NCBI GenBank assembly: GCA_027315115.1
Contig: DAHUYQ010000039.1
Span: 1-64,000, forward strand
Source of the DNA: Solirubrobacterales bacterium
GTDB taxonomy: Bacteria > Actinomycetota > Thermoleophilia > Solirubrobacterales > Solirubrobacteraceae
Reading direction: 5' to 3'
DNA: 64,000 nucleotides
The notes under the pieces were generated by a model that searched no databases, was not told where the DNA came from, and was given only the letters and a program-made list of their open reading frames with translations. Each line of letters starts with the position of its first letter. The first letter of the stretch is position 1. Made by a program: the position numbers and the translations under genes. Shown piece after piece: positions 29,755 to 39,472 of the stretch.

Positions 29755-30825
29755 TCAGGCGCGCTTTGGCACAAGCGGCTTGCCGCGCACGACCGCCTCG
29801 CGCACGCGGCCGCGCACGTCGATCTGCAGAGCGGCGCCCACGGCCGCCTGCTGGGCCGGCACGTAGGCCAGCCCCACACCGACGCCGAGGCAGGGCGAGA
29901 GCGTGCCGCTGGTCACGATCCCGCCGCCGCTGATCTCGTTGCCCGCGCGGGCGATGCCGCCACCCTCGATCGCGAAGGCGACCAGCTTCTGCGGCGGCCC
30001 CTGCTCGCGCATCGCCGCGACCGCCTGCGCGCCGATGAAGCCGGTGTCCTCCTTGCAGCACCAGCCGAGCCCCGCTTCGATCGGGTTGCGCTCGACGCTC
30101 AGGTCGTTGCCGTACAGGTGGAAGCAGGCCTCCAGGCGCAGCGTGTCGCGCGCGCCGAGGCCGGCGGGCAGCGCGCCGCGGGCGACCAGCTCGTCCCAGA
30201 GCGGGCCGGCGTCCTGCGCGGCGCAGAGGATCTCCACCCCGTCCTCTCCGGTGTAGCCGGTCCCGCACACGAGCGCGCTCGCGCCCGCGAGCTGCTGGCG
30301 GTGCGCCCGCATCCGCGCCGGCAGCGGGGCGTCGGCGATCTGCTCCACGATCCCCCGCGCGCTCGGCCCCTGCACCGCGAGCATCGCGATCTCATCGCGC
30401 CGGTCGATCACCTCGACGCCGCTCACGGGCATGTGGACCACGAAGCGATCGAGGTCGCGCTGGTGGTTGGCGGCGTTTGTGACCGTGAGGTAGCTCTGCT
30501 CGCCGAGGCGGTAGCTGAACAGATCGTCCAGGACTCCGCCGTCGTCGCGGCACAGCAGCGCGTACTGCGCCCCACCGAGATCGATCGCCCCCACGTCGTT
30601 TGAGACCAGCCGCTGCAGCAGCTCCAGCGCGCGCGGCCCGCGCGTCTCGATCTGCCCCATGTGCGAGACGTCGAAGATCCCGCAGCCTTCGCGCACCGCC
30701 ATGTGCTCCGCTCGCAGCCCGGCGGGATATTCGACCGGCATCTCCCAGCCGGCGAAGTCGACGATCTTCGCCCCGGCCGCGACGTGGCGGTCGTAGAGCG
30801 GTGTTCGGCGCGGGCTGGCAGCCAT
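29755..30825 (-). CDS. gcvT: glycine cleavage system aminomethyltransferase T protein
   Basis: TPLYDRHVAAGAKIVDFAGWEMPVEY; GIFDVSHMGQIETRG; CGTGYTGEDGVEI. Confidence 0.95.
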   Translation of the reverse strand: MAASPRRTPLYDRHVAAGAKIVDFAGWEMPVEYPAGLRAEHMAVREGCGIFDVSHMGQIETRGPRALELLQRLVSNDVGAIDLGGAQYALLCRDDGGVLDDLFSYRLGEQSYLTVTNAANHQRDLDRFVVHMPVSGVEVIDRRDEIAMLAVQGPSARGIVEQIADAPLPARMRAHRQQLAGASALVCGTGYTGEDGVEILCAAQDAGPLWDELVARGALPAGLGARDTLRLEACFHLYGNDLSVERNPIEAGLGWCCKEDTGFIGAQAVAAMREQGPPQKLVAFAIEGGGIARAGNEISGGGIVTSGTLSPCLGVGVGLAYVPAQQAAVGAALQIDVRGRVREAVVRGKPLVPKRA

Positions 30826-30852
30826 TGCGCGGCAGGCTACATGGGCCGGCGG

Positions 30853-31947
30853 CTAGCGCAGGAACGGCGGCACGTCGATCTCATCGTCGGAGATCTCCAG
30901 CGAGGCGATGCTCTCATCCTCGCTGCGCAGACGCCGCTCGCGGCGGCCACCGTCGCGCTCGCCTTCGCGGCGGCGCTCCTCGCGCACCGAGCGGCCCGGA
31001 CGATGGTCGAAGCCGGTGCCGATCACGGTCACGCGCACCTCGTCGCCGAGGCTCTCGTCGATCACCGCGCCGAAGATGATGTTGGCGTTCGGGTCGGCGG
31101 CGTTCTGGATGATCTCAGCCGCTTCGTTGACCTCGAAGAGGCCGAGCTCCTTGCCGCCGGTGATGTTCAGCAGGATCCCGGTGGCGCCGTCGATCGACTC
31201 CTCCAGCAGCGGCGAGGAGATCGCGGCCTTGGCGGCCTCGGCGCAGCGGCTCTCGCCGGCCGAGGAGCCGATGCCCATCAGCGCCGAGCCGGCGTCGTGC
31301 ATGATCGTGCGCACGTCGGCGAAGTCGAGGTTGATCAGGCCCGGAATCGTGATCAGGTCGGTGATGCCCTGCACGCCCTGGCGCAGCACGTTGTCGGCCT
31401 CGCGGAAGGCGTCGAGCATCGACGTGCGCCGCTCCACGACCGCCAGCAGCTTCTCGTTGGGAATCACGATCAGCGTGTCCACGACCTCGCGCAGGCGCTC
31501 GATCCCTTCGGAGGCCTGGCGGGCGCGCTGGGTGCCCTCGAACTCGAAGGGCCGGGTGACGACGCCGACGGTGAGCGCGCCGATCTCGTTCTTGGCGATC
31601 TCGGCGATCACGGGCGCGGCGCCGGTGCCGGTGCCGCCGCCCTCGCCGGCGGTGATGAACACCATGTCGGCGCCCTTCAGCGCCTCCTTGATGTCGTCGC
31701 GCGACTCCGCCGCGGAGGCGAAGCCGACTTCCGGGTTGGCGCCTGCGCCGAGGCCCTTGGTCGACTCGTGGCCGATGTTCAGCTTCACGTCGGCTTCGCA
31801 CATCGTCAGCGCCTGGGCGTCCGTGTTGGCGGCGATGAACTCCACGCCGCGCAGGCCCGCGTCGACCATGCGACTGACCGCGTTGGTGCCGCCGCCGCCG
31901 ACACCGACGACCTTGATTACTGCGAGGTAGGTACCGCCGCTCTCCAT
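30853..31947 (-). CDS. ftsZ: cell division protein FtsZ
   Basis: [45 protein letters not shown] tubulin signature. Confidence 0.97.
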   Translation of the reverse strand: MESGGTYLAVIKVVGVGGGGTNAVSRMVDAGLRGVEFIAANTDAQALTMCEADVKLNIGHESTKGLGAGANPEVGFASAAESRDDIKEALKGADMVFITAGEGGGTGTGAAPVIAEIAKNEIGALTVGVVTRPFEFEGTQRARQASEGIERLREVVDTLIVIPNEKLLAVVERRTSMLDAFREADNVLRQGVQGITDLITIPGLINLDFADVRTIMHDAGSALMGIGSSAGESRCAEAAKAAISSPLLEESIDGATGILLNITGGKELGLFEVNEAAEIIQNAADPNANIIFGAVIDESLGDEVRVTVIGTGFDHRPGRSVREERRREGERDGGRRERRLRSEDESIASLEISDDEIDVPPFLR

Positions 31948-32068
31948 GTGTGGGTTCCGTCCGAAGCCTTGACTAGGAATTAAGGGTTGATCGCAGCTTA
32001 GCTGCCAAAACCGGCATATGGCACGTTATGCAGGGAACTTCGCCATGTCAACGATCGCCACGATTCTC

Positions 32069-32082
32069 GCAACGATCGTTGC
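32069..32082. promoter_or_regulatory. 14-bp perfect palindrome GCAACGATCGTTGC upstream of ftsZ
   Basis: Direct reading; half-site CAACGATCG also at 32049-32057. Confidence 0.55.
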
Positions 32083-32121
32083 AGATCGCGGAAGTCTCGA
32101 CCTGGCGCTGAGAATCCGAAG

Positions 32122-32151
32122 CGACCTGAAGTAACCCTCTACTTCAGGTCG
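32122..32151. terminator. 12-bp perfect hairpin between ftsQ and ftsZ (terminator or processing site)
   Basis: CGACCTGAAGTA-accctc-TACTTCAGGTCG; no U tract on the coding (minus) strand. Confidence 0.55.
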
Positions 32152-32192
32152 AGCCCCGCACGCGGGCGCGCGACCGGCGCGCGACCGGCGCT

Positions 32193-33218
32193 TCAGCCGC
32201 CCGCAGGCGTGCTGCCGACGCTTTCGCCCGCTTCCGCGGCGGCCCCTTCTTCGGTCGGAGCAGTCGAGCCTTGGGAGGAGGAGGAAAAGGAGGAGGCAGC
32301 GCCTTCGGTGGCGCCAGGTTCCGCTCCAGAGGTGAGGCTCGAGGTGGTGGCTTCCCCGTTCACGGCCCGAGCGAGGCTGGCCGCCAGCGCCGCCGAGGTC
32401 GGATCGGACGCGCTCACCTGCGTCGATTCGCTGCTCGTGACGGCGCCGCCGGGCACCCCCGCGGCCGGTCGTTCGGGCATCCGCACGTCGACGTAGCTTG
32501 CGCCCTGCGTCCCCTGAGCGATCAGGACCGTCACCAGCGCATCCCACTTGGCATGCGGCCTGGAAGCGTCGCCGAAGTAGACGAGCAGGCCGTTGGCCAT
32601 CTTGACCGTGAGCCCCTGCTGGCCGGTGTATACACCCGAGACCAGGCCCAGCAGCGGCGCGGGCGCCGCCCCCAGGACGCCCAGATAGGAGCGCAGCCGC
32701 CCCCCGCTCACATGAGTGCCGACCGCCGGGAGCACACTCGTGCTCAGCGCGGGCAGCGCCGTGGAGGCCGGCGGCGTCCCGAGCACCACCCCGTCGGCGG
32801 CGACCGCGGCGCGAGCTCCGGCGGCGGACAGCACGGCGACCGGCGGCTGCTCGGAGACGACGATCGTCATCCGGTGCGGGAAGCTGGTGCTCGCGGTGAG
32901 CGACCGCACGACCGGATACCGGGCGACCGCGGCACGCAGTTCGCTCACGCTGTATTCCATCGTGCTCATGCGCTTGGCGGCCGTTTCGAGCGCCTCGCTG
33001 ACGGCGGCCGCCTGCGCGCCGCCGACGCCGCTGATCCGCACCTGCTCCACGGCCACCAGCGAGGAGCCGCGGAAGAGCATGAAGCCGCCGCCGAGCACGA
33101 CGGCCACCGCGAGGGCGATCAGCAACGTGCGGGTGCGGGGCCGCCTCAGCGGCAGGCGCAGGGTCGATTGCAGGATGGCGGGGGGACGCCTCAGGCGCGC
33201 AGCTAGGACCGACTCCAT
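32193..33218 (-). CDS. ftsQ: cell division protein FtsQ (POTRA domain)
   Basis: TM segment TRTLLIALAVAVVLGGGFMLF followed by VEQVRISGVGGAQAAAVSEAL POTRA-like; position upstream of ftsZ. Confidence 0.82.
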   Translation of the reverse strand: MESVLAARLRRPPAILQSTLRLPLRRPRTRTLLIALAVAVVLGGGFMLFRGSSLVAVEQVRISGVGGAQAAAVSEALETAAKRMSTMEYSVSELRAAVARYPVVRSLTASTSFPHRMTIVVSEQPPVAVLSAAGARAAVAADGVVLGTPPASTALPALSTSVLPAVGTHVSGGRLRSYLGVLGAAPAPLLGLVSGVYTGQQGLTVKMANGLLVYFGDASRPHAKWDALVTVLIAQGTQGASYVDVRMPERPAAGVPGGAVTSSESTQVSASDPTSAALAASLARAVNGEATTSSLTSGAEPGATEGAASSFSSSSQGSTAPTEEGAAAEAGESVGSTPAGG

Positions 33219-33303
33219 CCACGTGTTCTTCGACCCGCGCCCGCCGAGCCCTGCTGGATCGCGCGCGCGATCACGCCCGCCCAAGAAATGCAACAATGCT
33301 CAC

Positions 33304-33732
33304 ATGAACGAGGCTCCCTGGGCGGGCGCCGAGGCCAAGGAACTGGTCATGCGTCTGTTCGACGCGTTCAATCGGAGAGACATCGAGACGGCGCTCTCGC
33401 TCCTGCACCCGGACGTCGTCTTCGAGCCGATCTCGGGCATATTCCTGAACGCCGGAGAGCCCTACGTCGGCCACGACGGCATCCGTCTCTACTTCCAGCA
33501 CATCTCGCAGGGCTGGCGCAGCCTCCAGGTGAACCCGCTGCAGACACGCTCCGCCGGGGCGGCGGTCGTCGCGCTTGGACAGGTCAGCGGCGAAGGCCAG
33601 GGCGGCCCGCTGGTCGCCGCCCCGACCACCTGGGTGTTCAAGTTCAGAGAGGGCCTGGCCGCCCATATCCAGATCTTCTCCGACGAGCAGCTTGCCCGGA
33701 AGGCGCTGGAGGCTCGCGAGCCGCAGCCCTGA
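33304..33732 (+). CDS. SnoaL/NTF2-like family protein
   Basis: LVMRLFDAFNRRDIETALSLLHPDVVFEP...YVGHDGIRLYFQ. Confidence 0.8.
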   Translation: MNEAPWAGAEAKELVMRLFDAFNRRDIETALSLLHPDVVFEPISGIFLNAGEPYVGHDGIRLYFQHISQGWRSLQVNPLQTRSAGAAVVALGQVSGEGQGGPLVAAPTTWVFKFREGLAAHIQIFSDEQLARKALEAREPQP

Positions 33733-33751
33733 TGATCTCGATCCCCGGCGG

Positions 33752-33802
33752 CGCGCGGGGCGCGGGCTGAGCAAGCGCAGCGCAGGGGGCGCGCCCCGCG
33801 CG
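33752..33802. terminator. 13-bp perfect GC-only inverted repeat between convergent genes
   Basis: CGCGCGGGGCGCG (33752-33764) / CGCGCCCCGCGCG (33790-33802). Confidence 0.45.
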
Positions 33803-33804
33803 GC

Positions 33805-35442
33805 TCAAAGAGCGATCGTGACGAGCGTGCCGATCGGCATGTAGGGCCACACTTCGGCGGAAGCCTGCAGCGGCAGCTCCACGCAACCCAAGCTCTGCGG
33901 CGTGCCGAAGGAGGCACGGTCGAAGTTGTGGACCGCGTCGCCGCCGTTGAAGTAGCTGATCCACTTGATGCCGGTGTCGTGGTAGTGGGACCCGTCCGGA
34001 TTGGTCCCTTCCATCGTGCCTTCCGGGATGTGCTCGAAGACCGGGAAGGTGCCGAGTTCGGTTTCAGCGCCGGCGATGCCGGTGTTCGCGGGAGTGGTCA
34101 GGACGGTCCTGCCGCTGTGCCAGAGCGTGAGCGTCTCCGGAGTCGCGCGGTGCACGTAGACGTAGGTGTAGCCGCCGCTGTAGCGCTTGCCGGCGATCGC
34201 GGCGCTCATCAGCGCCCGCCACACCTGCCTGCCCGGTTCGCCGTCGGCGGTCATTCCGTGGTCGTTCTCGAACATCATCACCGCGCCCTTGGTCATGACG
34301 TTCGCTTCGCCTTCGCTCCAGAGCCCCTTCAACGCCGACGGCGTTTTGGCGTAGCGCCACGTGAACGTGCCTGCGGGCGGCTGGACCGCGGCCTGGACCT
34401 CGGCGGCGGCGGTGCGCCGCACTTCTCCTCCCGAGGGGGTCCACCGCAGCGGCAGGTATCCGGCCTGCGCCAGGAGCTGCTGCAGGCGCAGCGTCGAGCC
34501 GCCCGGCACCGCCCAGGAGATCTGGGTCGCCTGGTGAGCCTGGCCGCCGGAGGGACCCGTCAGCTCTATCGACCGCGGCATCGAAACCTGGAGCCGGCTG
34601 GACATCGCCGCCCCGTAGCCGGAGGGCGTGAACGCCAGCGTGTGGCTGTCGATCGTGCGCCAGTGCCCGGGCGTGGCGGGCGTGATCTTCGGAAGCTGCG
34701 AGCCGAGCACTTCGGAGACGGGCTTGGAGAACATCAGCCGGATCTGGCCGGAGGGCGAGATCTGTGAGCCCGGCGCGGGGCTTGCGACCATCATCGGAGT
34801 CGAGGAGTCAGGGAACCAGGCGACCCGCACCGGCCTCCCGAACCGCTCCCAGCTTCGCGCCGCCGCGTAGACGAGCGTGGAGCCGATCGCCGCATGCGAT
34901 CCAAGGGTGAGCGTGTCGGTGGCGCTGCGCAGCGTTCTGCGCGCCGGATCGCCGGCGTTGCCGTATGCGACCGCTACGACCGGAGCCTCGAAGCGAACCT
35001 GCGGCGCCGCGCCGCCAGCGACCGTCAGCCAGCGACTGCTCACCTGCGCGACCGGAGCCTGGATGGTCAGGTGCTCGTGGCTTATGGCCCCGAGCGCCCA
35101 CGCGTCCCAGCCTGGACGGCGCACCACGGCTTCCACGCTGACGCGCTCACCGGGGCGCAGCCGCACGCGCGGGGTCAGACGCCCTTCGCTGACCGACAGC
35201 GGAATCGGCTTGCCCGATGGTCCAAACGCGTGGACGCTCTGCACCGTGCCGCCGAAGGGCCCCACTTCCAGATGCGCCAGCGCGGTGGAGTCACCGGCCA
35301 GCGAGGCGCCGGACCAGACGACGACCGCGACCACGAAGGCGACCAGCACGACGGCGAGCGTGCCGACGATCCCCAGCCAGAGGCGGGGCGATGATCCCGA
35401 TCGAGCGCGAGGCCCCACTCGCGATCTCCCAATCGTGGCCAT
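33805..35442 (-). CDS. L,D-transpeptidase (YkuD) with Ig-like domains
   Basis: YFNGGDAVHNFDRASFGTPQSLGCVELP catalytic motif; N-terminal TM segment; start trimmed to MATIGRSRV. Confidence 0.85.
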   Translation of the reverse strand: MATIGRSRVGPRARSGSSPRLWLGIVGTLAVVLVAFVVAVVVWSGASLAGDSTALAHLEVGPFGGTVQSVHAFGPSGKPIPLSVSEGRLTPRVRLRPGERVSVEAVVRRPGWDAWALGAISHEHLTIQAPVAQVSSRWLTVAGGAAPQVRFEAPVVAVAYGNAGDPARRTLRSATDTLTLGSHAAIGSTLVYAAARSWERFGRPVRVAWFPDSSTPMMVASPAPGSQISPSGQIRLMFSKPVSEVLGSQLPKITPATPGHWRTIDSHTLAFTPSGYGAAMSSRLQVSMPRSIELTGPSGGQAHQATQISWAVPGGSTLRLQQLLAQAGYLPLRWTPSGGEVRRTAAAEVQAAVQPPAGTFTWRYAKTPSALKGLWSEGEANVMTKGAVMMFENDHGMTADGEPGRQVWRALMSAAIAGKRYSGGYTYVYVHRATPETLTLWHSGRTVLTTPANTGIAGAETELGTFPVFEHIPEGTMEGTNPDGSHYHDTGIKWISYFNGGDAVHNFDRASFGTPQSLGCVELPLQASAEVWPYMPIGTLVTIAL

Positions 35443-35505
35443 GACGAAAGCATAAAGCCCGGACTGCGGAATCGCGCCGGTACGTCGGCATAATGACAAC
35501 TTCGT

Positions 35506-36723
35506 CTACGCGGGCTTGGCCTGCACCGCGGGAGCCGCCCATGCCGGCAGCGAGGGCTCCGGCCGCCCGGCGGGCAGCTCCGCCAGTGGCGAGAACCGCC
35601 TTGCGAGCATCTCCAGCACGCTCCCGAGGCTGCCGTGCATCAGCGCGCGGCGGCGCTGCCGGCAGGCTCCGTTGGCCGCAGCCAGGCCGCGCGCCGTCTC
35701 CAGCGCCTCGGCGCACCCGAGCAGCTCGGCGTGTGGACGGCAGCGCCGTATCAGCGCGTCGATCGTGGCGGCGACAGGCTCCAGCGCCCTGGAGCGCTCG
35801 CCGATCAGACTCGCCTGCATCCCGTCTCGCGCGGCAAGGAATCGATTCTCGGCCAGCACCTCGGGCGCGCCCCACGACTCGAGCTCGCCCTCGAGCGCCA
35901 TGTTCGCAAGCGACTGGACGAGCGCGACGATCGCGGCCGTGTCGGCGACCTCCATCTGCGCGTCCATCACCCGCACCTCGACGGTTCCGAGAGCCGGCTG
36001 CAGCCGCAGATCCCACCACAGGAAGGTCGGGTCCGGCAGCGCACCAGACTCGACCAGCGCGTCGACTGCCCGCACGTACTCCTCGTAATCCTCGAAGGCC
36101 CGCGGCAGACCGGTCCTCGGGAAGGCCTGGAAGATCGCTGTCCGCTCGGAGGCGAAGCCTCCGTCGCGACCTTCGCAAAACGGCGAGTTGGCGGCAAGCG
36201 CGATCAACGGCGGCACCGCGGAGCGCAAGCCGTTCAGGACGCGGATCGCGTCTTCGGGGTCCGGCACCCCCACATGCACGTGCAGCGCCATCGTCGGGGA
36301 CCGGTGGGCCAGCGCCCTCATCGTGCGGGCGATCTTGCGGTAGCGAGGCCCCCGCGAGAGCGCGACCGTCTGCGCCAGAGCCAGCGGATAGGTGCCCGCG
36401 GACGCGGAGCGCAACCCTGTCTCGGCGAGCGTCGCGCTCAACGCGGCACGTAGCTCCGCAAGCTCGGAGATGGCTGCTGGCACGAGCTGGTGAGCGCCGG
36501 TCCGCAGCTCCATCACGGCCGCGTGGGTCTCGGTGCCGGCATGATCGCGCAGCCGGCCGGGCATGCGCGCGAGCACCTGATCGCCGCACTGCGCCAGACC
36601 CGGCCCGCCGGCGTCGAGGATCATCGTCTCCTCCTCGATCCCCACGGTGCAGCCGCGAGGCAGGCCGGCGCGCCAGCGAGCCCAGCCGGGGCGCGGACGC
36701 GACGTTCGAGCGAGAGCCTTCAC
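35506..36723 (-). CDS. YbdK-type carboxylate-amine ligase (GCS2 family)
   Basis: TVGIEEETMILD; MALHVHVGVPDPEDAIRVLNGLR; VEVRVMDAQ. Confidence 0.85.
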   Translation of the reverse strand: MKALARTSRPRPGWARWRAGLPRGCTVGIEEETMILDAGGPGLAQCGDQVLARMPGRLRDHAGTETHAAVMELRTGAHQLVPAAISELAELRAALSATLAETGLRSASAGTYPLALAQTVALSRGPRYRKIARTMRALAHRSPTMALHVHVGVPDPEDAIRVLNGLRSAVPPLIALAANSPFCEGRDGGFASERTAIFQAFPRTGLPRAFEDYEEYVRAVDALVESGALPDPTFLWWDLRLQPALGTVEVRVMDAQMEVADTAAIVALVQSLANMALEGELESWGAPEVLAENRFLAARDGMQASLIGERSRALEPVAATIDALIRRCRPHAELLGCAEALETARGLAAANGACRQRRRALMHGSLGSVLEMLARRFSPLAELPAGRPEPSLPAWAAPAVQAKPA

Positions 36724-36929
36724 CGGGATAGCGTGGTGCCGTGACAGGCCCCAAGCGACAGTAGAGGGCCACAGCGCGCGTGGGACGACTACGGAGCAGC
36801 CGCGCGCGGCTCACGCGCCCTGCGAGAGGCGCTGCGGCTCGCCGATCTGGCCGGGGTCGACGATCGGAGCGCAGACGGGCAGCGGCAGGCAATCAGCGCC
36901 GCCGTCTTGAACGTGCACCGAGAGGCCCT

Positions 36930-37181
36930 CTACTCCTGTCGCTCCTCTTCCTCTAATTCGATCTTGCTGCCAAGCTCGTTCAGCGGCAGATCCAGCGCCC
37001 GGCAGACGGCGCGTATCGTGCTCCAAACCGGATCGGATTTCCCGGCCTCGAGGTTTGAGAGCGTGCCGGCTGTCAGCCCCGAGCGCAGCGCCACGCGTTC
37101 CTGGCTCTCGCCAAGTGCTTCGCGCACCCGGCGCAGCGCCAAGCCGAGATTGGGATCGATGGGCAGTGTGGATCGAGGCAT
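36930..37181 (-). CDS. XRE-family HTH regulator
   Basis: LALRRVREALGESQERVALRSGLTAGTLSNLEAGKSDPVWSTIRAVCRALDLPLNEL. Confidence 0.88.
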   Translation of the reverse strand: MPRSTLPIDPNLGLALRRVREALGESQERVALRSGLTAGTLSNLEAGKSDPVWSTIRAVCRALDLPLNELGSKIELEEEERQE

Positions 37182-37334
37182 CTAGTCGGAAGCATTCACC
37201 AGCCACTACGATGAAGTCCATAGGATGAAATGTCAGGGCTTCAGGGTATGGGCCGAAAGGCATGGGCGGAAAGCCATGGCGACGAGGGTATACATATTGT
37301 CTTCTATAGTCACATCCTACGCTGGCGTTGGCTC

Positions 37335-37730
37335 ATGAGCGCGCCCGTCGAGATCCCCATGCATGGGCTGCGCGACGCGCTGGCCGAGCTCATCCACGAG
37401 CACCGCGCCGGCCAACCGCTGCTCCCCTCGCGAGATGACCTGGGCGCGTATCCGAAGGTGGCGCGGGCGGCAGAGCTCACGCGCCTGCTCGACCTGGTCG
37501 CCTCGGCGCAGCGCGACTCTCCCTCGTCATCGACGATCGTCGTGGACGCCGTCGAGCACGGGCGCGCCGCAAGACAGGCGCTCCGGCGAGCCATAGACCG
37601 CGCCGAGGCCGAGACCGAGACCGCCACCGACGACGACGCAGAAGCCGTCGGAGAGGCGCTGTGGCATCTGCGCGAAGCCCGCCTCGCGCATGACGCCCTG
37701 CTCGCGGCCGGCAAGCGCGCAGCGGCGTGA
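37335..37730 (+). CDS. hypothetical protein
   Basis: ORF of about 131 aa with acidic and Ala-rich helical composition; no recognised family. Confidence 0.4.
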   Translation: MSAPVEIPMHGLRDALAELIHEHRAGQPLLPSRDDLGAYPKVARAAELTRLLDLVASAQRDSPSSSTIVVDAVEHGRAARQALRRAIDRAEAETETATDDDAEAVGEALWHLREARLAHDALLAAGKRAAA

Positions 37731-37838
37731 TCTCCGTACTGGTCCGAAGTGCGAGTCCGTGAGAGCGACCGATGTGAAGGGTGCGCCCCCACGGGAATGA
37801 TCCTGGAGAAGCGTCAGCTAGCGATCGGAGGATTGACG

Positions 37839-38039
37839 ATGGCAGTTGCAAAGGTGATCGAGATCACGTCGGCATCGAGTGAGAGCTTCGAGGACGCGAT
37901 CCGCCAGGGGGTCGCGAAGGCCAGCGAGTCGGTGCGTGACATCAGGGGCGCATGGGTCAGCCAGCAGACGGTCAAGGTCGAGAACGGCAGGATCGTCGAG
38001 TACCGCACCGACCTGAAGGTGAGCTTCGTGCTGGAGTGA
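37839..38039 (+). CDS. dodecin family protein
   Basis: MAVAKVIEITSASSESFEDAIRQGVAKASESVRDIRGAWVSQQTVKVENGRIVEYRTDLKVSFVLE. Confidence 0.92.
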   Translation: MAVAKVIEITSASSESFEDAIRQGVAKASESVRDIRGAWVSQQTVKVENGRIVEYRTDLKVSFVLE

Positions 38040-38227
38040 TCCTGGTCTGACGATGAGCCCAGGGCAGAGAGCCGGCCATCGCGCGGCAGTCCCGTGGCGA
38101 GCGCGCAGGCTCCATGCGACAGGAACGACTCACGCGCCGATTCAGAGCCTGTGGTGATGAGGCCGCGGACAGACAGGAGGCCCTCACGCGCTCCTGCGCC
38201 CAGGGCGGCGCTCGGAGCGGCTCGCCC

Positions 38228-39472
38228 ATGAAGGTCGCCGTGGTTGGCGCCGGCATCTCCGGCCTGGTTGTCGCGCACCTCCTGCACGACGCGCATGACC
38301 TGACTGTGTTCGAGGCCAATGGCCATGCCGGGGGTCACACCAACACGATCCGGGTGGACACGCCGAACGAGACGCATCAGGTCGACACCGGGTTCATCGT
38401 GTTCAACGATCGCAACTACCCGAACTTCGAGCGGCTGCTCCGCCGCCTCGACGTAGCCTGGCAGCCGTCGACGATGAGCTTCAGCGTCAGTGACGGCGTC
38501 GGCGACTTCGAGTACAGCAGCGCATCGCCGAACGGGCTGTTCGCCAATCGGATGCATCTCCTCACGCCATCGTTTCACCGCATGATCGCCGACCTGGCCC
38601 GGTTCAATCGCGCGGCACGCGAGCTGCTCGATGATCGAGCTCCCGATGTCACGCTGGGCGAGTGGCTGCGGCAGCATCGATTCTCTCCCAGGTTCATCGA
38701 GCGGCTGATCGTGCCGCAGGTGTCGGCGGTGTGGTCCGCGGCTCCGCGGCAGATGTGGAGCTTCCCGGCGCGATTCCTGGCTGAGTTCTTCGACAATCAC
38801 GGGATGCTGTCCTTCGGCGGCCGGCCGCGTTGGCGGACCGTCCGCGGGGGCTCGGCTCGATACGTCGAGGCGTTGACGCGCCCGTTTCTTGGAAGGCTGC
38901 GGCTGGACGCGCCCGTGCAGGCGGTGACCCGCCACGACGATCACGTGCTGGTGAAGCCGCATGGCGGCGACTCCGAGCGGTTCGATGAGGTGGTGCTGGC
39001 GACCCATTCCGACCAGGCCCTGGCCCTGCTGGCTGACGCCAGCGATCGCGAGCACGAGATCCTCGGCGCGATCCCGTATCAGGCCAACGAGGCCGTGCTG
39101 CACACGGATGCGCGGATGCTGCCCCGTCGGCGACGCGCGTGGGCGAGCTGGAACTACCACCTGCTGCCCGAGCCCAAGTCGGTGGCCACGGTCACTTATC
39201 ACATGAATCGCCTGCAGTCGCTGCGCGCGGAGCATGAGCTCTGCGTGACGCTCAACCGCAGTGAGGAGATCGATCCGAATCTAGTCATCAAGAAGATCTC
39301 CTATGCCCATCCCGTCTATACGGAGGATGGCGTCAAGGCGCAGGCACGGGTGGGTGAGATCGACGGGCGCAACCGCACGCACTTCTGCGGCGCGTACTGG
39401 GGCTGGGGCTTTCACGAGGACGGCGTGGTGAGCGCGCTGCGCGTCGGCGAGCGGTTCGGGACGAGGCTGTGA
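38228..39472 (+). CDS. FAD-dependent amine oxidase-like oxidoreductase
   Basis: MKVAVVGAGISGLVVAHLL; GFIVFNDRNYPNFERLLRRL; HFCGAYWGWGFHEDGV. Confidence 0.88.
   Translation: MKVAVVGAGISGLVVAHLLHDAHDLTVFEANGHAGGHTNTIRVDTPNETHQVDTGFIVFNDRNYPNFERLLRRLDVAWQPSTMSFSVSDGVGDFEYSSASPNGLFANRMHLLTPSFHRMIADLARFNRAARELLDDRAPDVTLGEWLRQHRFSPRFIERLIVPQVSAVWSAAPRQMWSFPARFLAEFFDNHGMLSFGGRPRWRTVRGGSARYVEALTRPFLGRLRLDAPVQAVTRHDDHVLVKPHGGDSERFDEVVLATHSDQALALLADASDREHEILGAIPYQANEAVLHTDARMLPRRRRAWASWNYHLLPEPKSVATVTYHMNRLQSLRAEHELCVTLNRSEEIDPNLVIKKISYAHPVYTEDGVKAQARVGEIDGRNRTHFCGAYWGWGFHEDGVVSALRVGERFGTRL

Noticed and set aside
29755-31947. Glycine riboswitch upstream of gcvT
   Set aside because: gcvT lies only 27 bp after ftsZ, leaving no room for an aptamer; none recognised
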